From Erigeron canadensis (lineage: Eukaryota > Streptophyta > Magnoliopsida > Asterales > Asteraceae), in contig NC_057764.1 of NCBI RefSeq assembly GCF_010389155.1, positions 37,270,275 to 37,334,274 of the forward strand: 64,000 nt of DNA, read 5' to 3'. Each line of letters begins with the position of its first letter. The stretch's first letter is position 1. This document shows, in pieces, positions 60,577 to 64,000 of the stretch. The notes beneath the pieces were generated by a model. It was not told where the DNA came from. It worked only from the letters and a program-made list of their open reading frames with translations, and ran no database searches. The translations under genes were made by a program, and so were the position numbers.

Positions 60577-61189
60577 TTTTATTGTGATTTGTGAAGAATT
60601 ATATATAAACTTGATAAATGGTAAACAACTAATAAAAAAAAATGCAAGACGCACTGTTTTTGTCCTCACAACTTAAAAAGTTGAGATAACTTTGAAATAT
60701 CTGGATAGATTCATGTTTTTAAGTTTTATAAAATTTCCCCAAGATTTGGTTGTAGCTTTTATGTTATCATGTCAGTAAGCTAGATATGCTATGAGGTAAT
60801 ATTTCGCGTTGTGCATACAAAAAACTAATGTTACATTGGGCTGTATTTCTTTCTATTCCAGCCACTTTCGGTGTATTTCAATCCATTTGTCCCATTTTAT
60901 ATTTAGCTAAGCATTTAAAGTTAAACTATTTTTAAAGTTTGATATTTGAGTGATACTTTTTCTGAACTGATATTTGGGTGCTAATGCTAATAGTTTATAT
61001 GGTGCTAATACTTTTAGATTGATATAGGTATAGGAGCAAGTGAGCAACCTCCTTTTGATAAGAAGTAGTTTATTGCTTATTATTTTAAAGAGTAGATCAA
61101 ATAAATCATCCAAAGCTTGATATCGAACAACAAGCATTCTTCAAGAAAAACAATGAGGCTGCAACAAAAAATCTATAAGCTAGCTCAGT

Positions 61190-61387
61190 CAGGGGCGGTA
61201 CTAAAGGGGGGGGGGCACGGGGGTCCAATGCCGCCCTCCAAATTTAAATTTTGTCATATATTTTTAAATTTTTCATAAATTTTTAAAGATTTTCTATAGG
61301 TTTTTAACATTTTGCCCCTTTAAGATTTATTTTTCATAAGTTTTCTAAGTTTGCCATCTTTGGAATTTTTTCCTGGTACCGCCTCTG
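61190..61387 (+). mobile_element. hAT-type MITE, family 'CAGGGGCGGTAC', copy 3
   Basis: Ends CAGGGGCGGTACTAAAGG and GGTACCGCCTCTG are imperfect inverted repeats. Eight-base flanks AGCTCAGT (61182-61189) and AGCTCGGT (61388-61395) match at 7 of 8, as in a hAT target duplication. No coding sequence. Confidence 0.85.
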
Positions 61388-62254
61388 AGCTCGGTGAAAT
61401 CATTGTTTTGTTTAGCTAACAACTAATTAAGTTGTATCCATTAGATGTAACTTTTTATATTTTATACAGTTTTATTAGATTCTTTTTAGTTTAGTTTAAA
61501 TGAAGCTTTTGGATTCATATTCATTGAATTTGTGTAATAAATAATAAGTCCTTTGGAATTCCATCTTTGACATATGACGATAAAAGACCTGAGTAGAAGC
61601 GTATAACATGTATAGGTAAAAAATGAATGACATATTATAAGGGGGTTGACAACGGATGGAATATGGATGTGGCACCACCACTCCACACAGTCGCCAACGC
61701 CCCACCACGCATCATGGCATCAAAACGAGTGGTGTCACCACGCACTCCATAATCCATTTATTCCAACCATTATCATATGATTTGACTTTTTTTTTTTAAG
61801 TTTACTTTTTCTTAAATAGTAGTGAGTAGTGAAGTGAGTGATCGGATGCCAACAAAATTTGGATGGGTGGTGAGTGAGTGGTGGAGATGAGATGACATGT
61901 TGTAATTGGTTAGGAATGAATAGTGTAAAAAGAAATGAGAGATGGGTTGTCAACCCTCTAAATGTCATTGCTGAAGACAATGGCATAAAGCCATTGTTCA
62001 AGACAATTGCAATAAGCACATCACCTGTGTGGGTGTGTGGTTGTAATTTTTATTTTTTATATAATTTACATGCCTTTTAGGTATTTATACAACATTATAT
62101 ATATACTAAAACTATGCAAATGTACAAGTGATTTATGTGTGAAATATACAAGCATTTAAAACGCATATTAATTTTAACTAAATTCCGTTTAACCCCTTAA
62201 ATTTTAACCAAATTTCGTTTTAACCCCTAAAATTTTTATTTTTTAAATTTTTAC

Positions 62255-62999
62255 CGCACATCAAAGTTTTCGCTTTAATTTTCGTGACATTAAACTTTTA
62301 GGTTCTCATGTTCTCATCAAACAACTTTCACACAGTTACGGGTTTACTTTTAAACATTTAGTCTTTTTTATTTTCATTTCAGTACTTTATACGTGAAATG
62401 TACAAGCTTTAATGTTATGCGTAGAATGTACAAGTTCTTATAGCACATAATAATATTTACCAATTTTCATTTAACCTCCTAAACTTTCTATCTTTTAACT
62501 TTTGCCCCATTTATTTTCTTGACACTAAATTTTTGGGTTCTCATGTTTTCATCAAATAACTTTCACCATTTGGTTTTGACTATTTTTATTCGTCTTTTTA
62601 TATACATAGCGTTTTTAAATTTTGCCCACATCAAAGTTTTCGTTTTTATTTTCTTGACACTGATTTTTTAGGTTCTCATGTTTTCATCAAATAACTTTCA
62701 CATGGTTACGATTTTACTTTTTAAACATTTGGTTTGACTAATATTTTCATCCATTTTTTTTATATATATAACGTTTATAAATTTGTCCCGCATCAAAGTT
62801 TTCATTTTTATTTTCTTGACACTAAATGTTCGGATTCTCATTTATAATATACTAAATACTTTTAAACCTTTGGTTTTGACTATTTTTATTCGTCTTTTTA
62901 TATACATAGCGTTTTTAAATTTGTCGCACATCAAAGTTTTCGTTTTTATTTTCTTGCCACTGGATTTTTGGGTTCTCATGTTTTTCATTAAATAGCTTT
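62255..62999. repeat. diverged direct repeats near the Helitron 3' end
   Basis: CATCAAAGTTTTCG followed by TTTTATTTTCTTGACACT and GGTTCTCATGTTTTCATC occurs at about 62262, 62630, 62790 and 62930. The units are spaced unevenly. Confidence 0.8.
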
Positions 63000-63069
63000 C
63001 ACATGGTTACGATTTTACTTTTTTGTGTAGAAAACGTATCCCGTTGCAACGCGTGGGTACTATAACTAG

Positions 63070-64000
63070 TTATTATTGTTTTATATTTACTGTTTTGACG
63101 TTTTGGTTGTGAAAAACTTAGCTACTGTATTTAAGGTTAGCTCCATGATTTAAACAAGGGTAGTTGTGGTCGTATTTTTCTACGGGTTTAATTAACATAC
63201 GTCTAAAAAGTTTATATAGATAGAACCGAAAATTGAGAATAAAAATTGAAAATAAAGAATAAAAGTTAACAACCAATCTATTTTGACATTACGAGTATTT
63301 GACATCTCACCATATAATAGTATTCTACCATTGCACATATTCTAAATTATTTTTAATTTTATTAAAACGGAAACTTTAATTCAAAAATGAAGTAATCTAA
63401 ACCCTTCATTAAATTTCTATATTTTTTATGCACCTTTAGATCAATATGATGACATCATATTTGATTTAACTTTCAGTCAAATACTCTTTTAGTCCTTCAA
63501 CCACAAATTAAATGTTCCAACAACACATATATTAATTTAATATTCTACTTATCTAACCATATCAAAATCAATATGCACTATAATTTTTTGGTTACCTTTT
63601 TTAATTTACATCGATCTCATATAGTGTTTATCTTTCTTTTAACTTATTTGAATTTCATATTTGAATTTTTATTAATCTCATATAGAATAATATTATCAAA
63701 ATAATATTACACATTCTTAATATGTTAACAAATAGTGATTGTTTCAAAAGTTATATTCTCTTTTAATTTTGTAATACTTGATTTTCTAACAAGTATAAGC
63801 AATTATATGTACAGTTTCTTGATTTGTGTTAAGTAATATTATGATCGATCTTTCATTATAATTTATTTTCATAAATTAATTTTATTACAAATAGATAATA
63901 ACAAATGATTTTGTATTTAATTATAGTCTAAATTAACATTATGTTATGAAGTATAACTATATATATTTGATGATATATGATCAAGGTTGAAAAATATAGT
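63070..64000. other. AT-rich DNA at the right edge
   Basis: No gene or bounded element recognised. Confidence 0.55.

Larger units (their letters stand above)
59172..63069 (+). mobile_element. putative Helitron carrying host-gene fragments
   Basis: The 5' end TCTCTATCATATATATATA follows an A (59171). The 3' end has the GC-rich hairpin region CCCGTTGCAACGCGTGGG, then TACTATAACTAG followed by T (63070). TC start, hairpin, CTAG end and A|T insertion site are the Helitron rules. Inside are a ribosomal-style promoter, a broken P2 gene and a MADS K-box fragment, all on the same strand, plus a hAT MITE (61190-61387) and four copies of a CATCAAAGTTTTCG-containing repeat near the 3' end. The 5' boundary is the weaker of the two, because it abuts a TA microsatellite. 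Confidence 0.55.

Noticed and set aside
1..64000. CRISPR arrays, bacterial operons, rRNA or organelle insertions
   Set aside because: No regularly spaced repeats of that kind, and no rRNA, plastid or mitochondrial gene sequence recognised.

Overview
This window is nuclear DNA of a flowering plant. The genes have GT-AG introns and belong to plant families (HD-Zip, NAC, PPR, plant tyrosine aminotransferase). The intergenic DNA is very AT-rich and crowded with plant-type transposons (PIF/Harbinger, hAT and Stowaway MITEs, Helitrons, tRNA-derived SINEs, an LTR element with an initiator-Met-tRNA primer site). The genes point to a eudicot. An asterid such as Asteraceae is my best guess, but nothing here proves the family.

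Five host genes look functional: an intronless HD-Zip class I transcription factor (14856-15431, minus); a small OB-fold nucleic-acid-binding protein with one 4.07 kb intron (22645-27135, plus); a seven-exon tyrosine/nicotianamine-type aminotransferase convergent with it (27614-29898, minus); a two-exon P-class PPR protein with a likely mitochondrial presequence (38807-42058, minus); and a three-exon NAM/CUC-type NAC factor with a miR164 target site (54071-56317, plus). I rebuilt exon boundaries from splice sites and reading phase, and all multi-exon genes join in frame.

Region by region. 1-14 kb is transposon-rich and gene-poor: an old hAT MITE, Helitrons, four palindromic MITEs that sit in TA microsatellites, and SINEs. 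14.8-15.5 kb holds the HD-Zip gene. 20-27 kb holds a PIF/Harbinger family at three stages of decay: a 298-bp MITE, a 1.9-kb element with an apparently intact DDE transposase, and a 5' fragment of a sister element with a truncated second ORF. The last two lie back to back inside the OB-fold gene's intron. 32-34 kb has a large foldback and a Tourist-like MITE. 36-37.5 kb has a small LTR retrotransposon derivative. 40 kb has a LINE remnant inside the PPR intron. 43.9-50.3 kb is a nest of Helitron, hAT, foldback and Tourist-like elements. 54-56.3 kb is the NAC gene, with a Mutator-like hairpin in intron 2. 59.2-63.1 kb looks like a Helitron carrying gene fragments: a ribosomal-protein-style promoter, a broken ribosomal P2 gene with its intron, and a MADS K-box piece.

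The genes do not form an operon or obvious pathway. The strongest stories are the Harbinger family in the OB-fold intron, the putative gene-capturing Helitron, the TA-microsatellite-targeting palindromic MITE family, and several elements dated by well-preserved target-site duplications.
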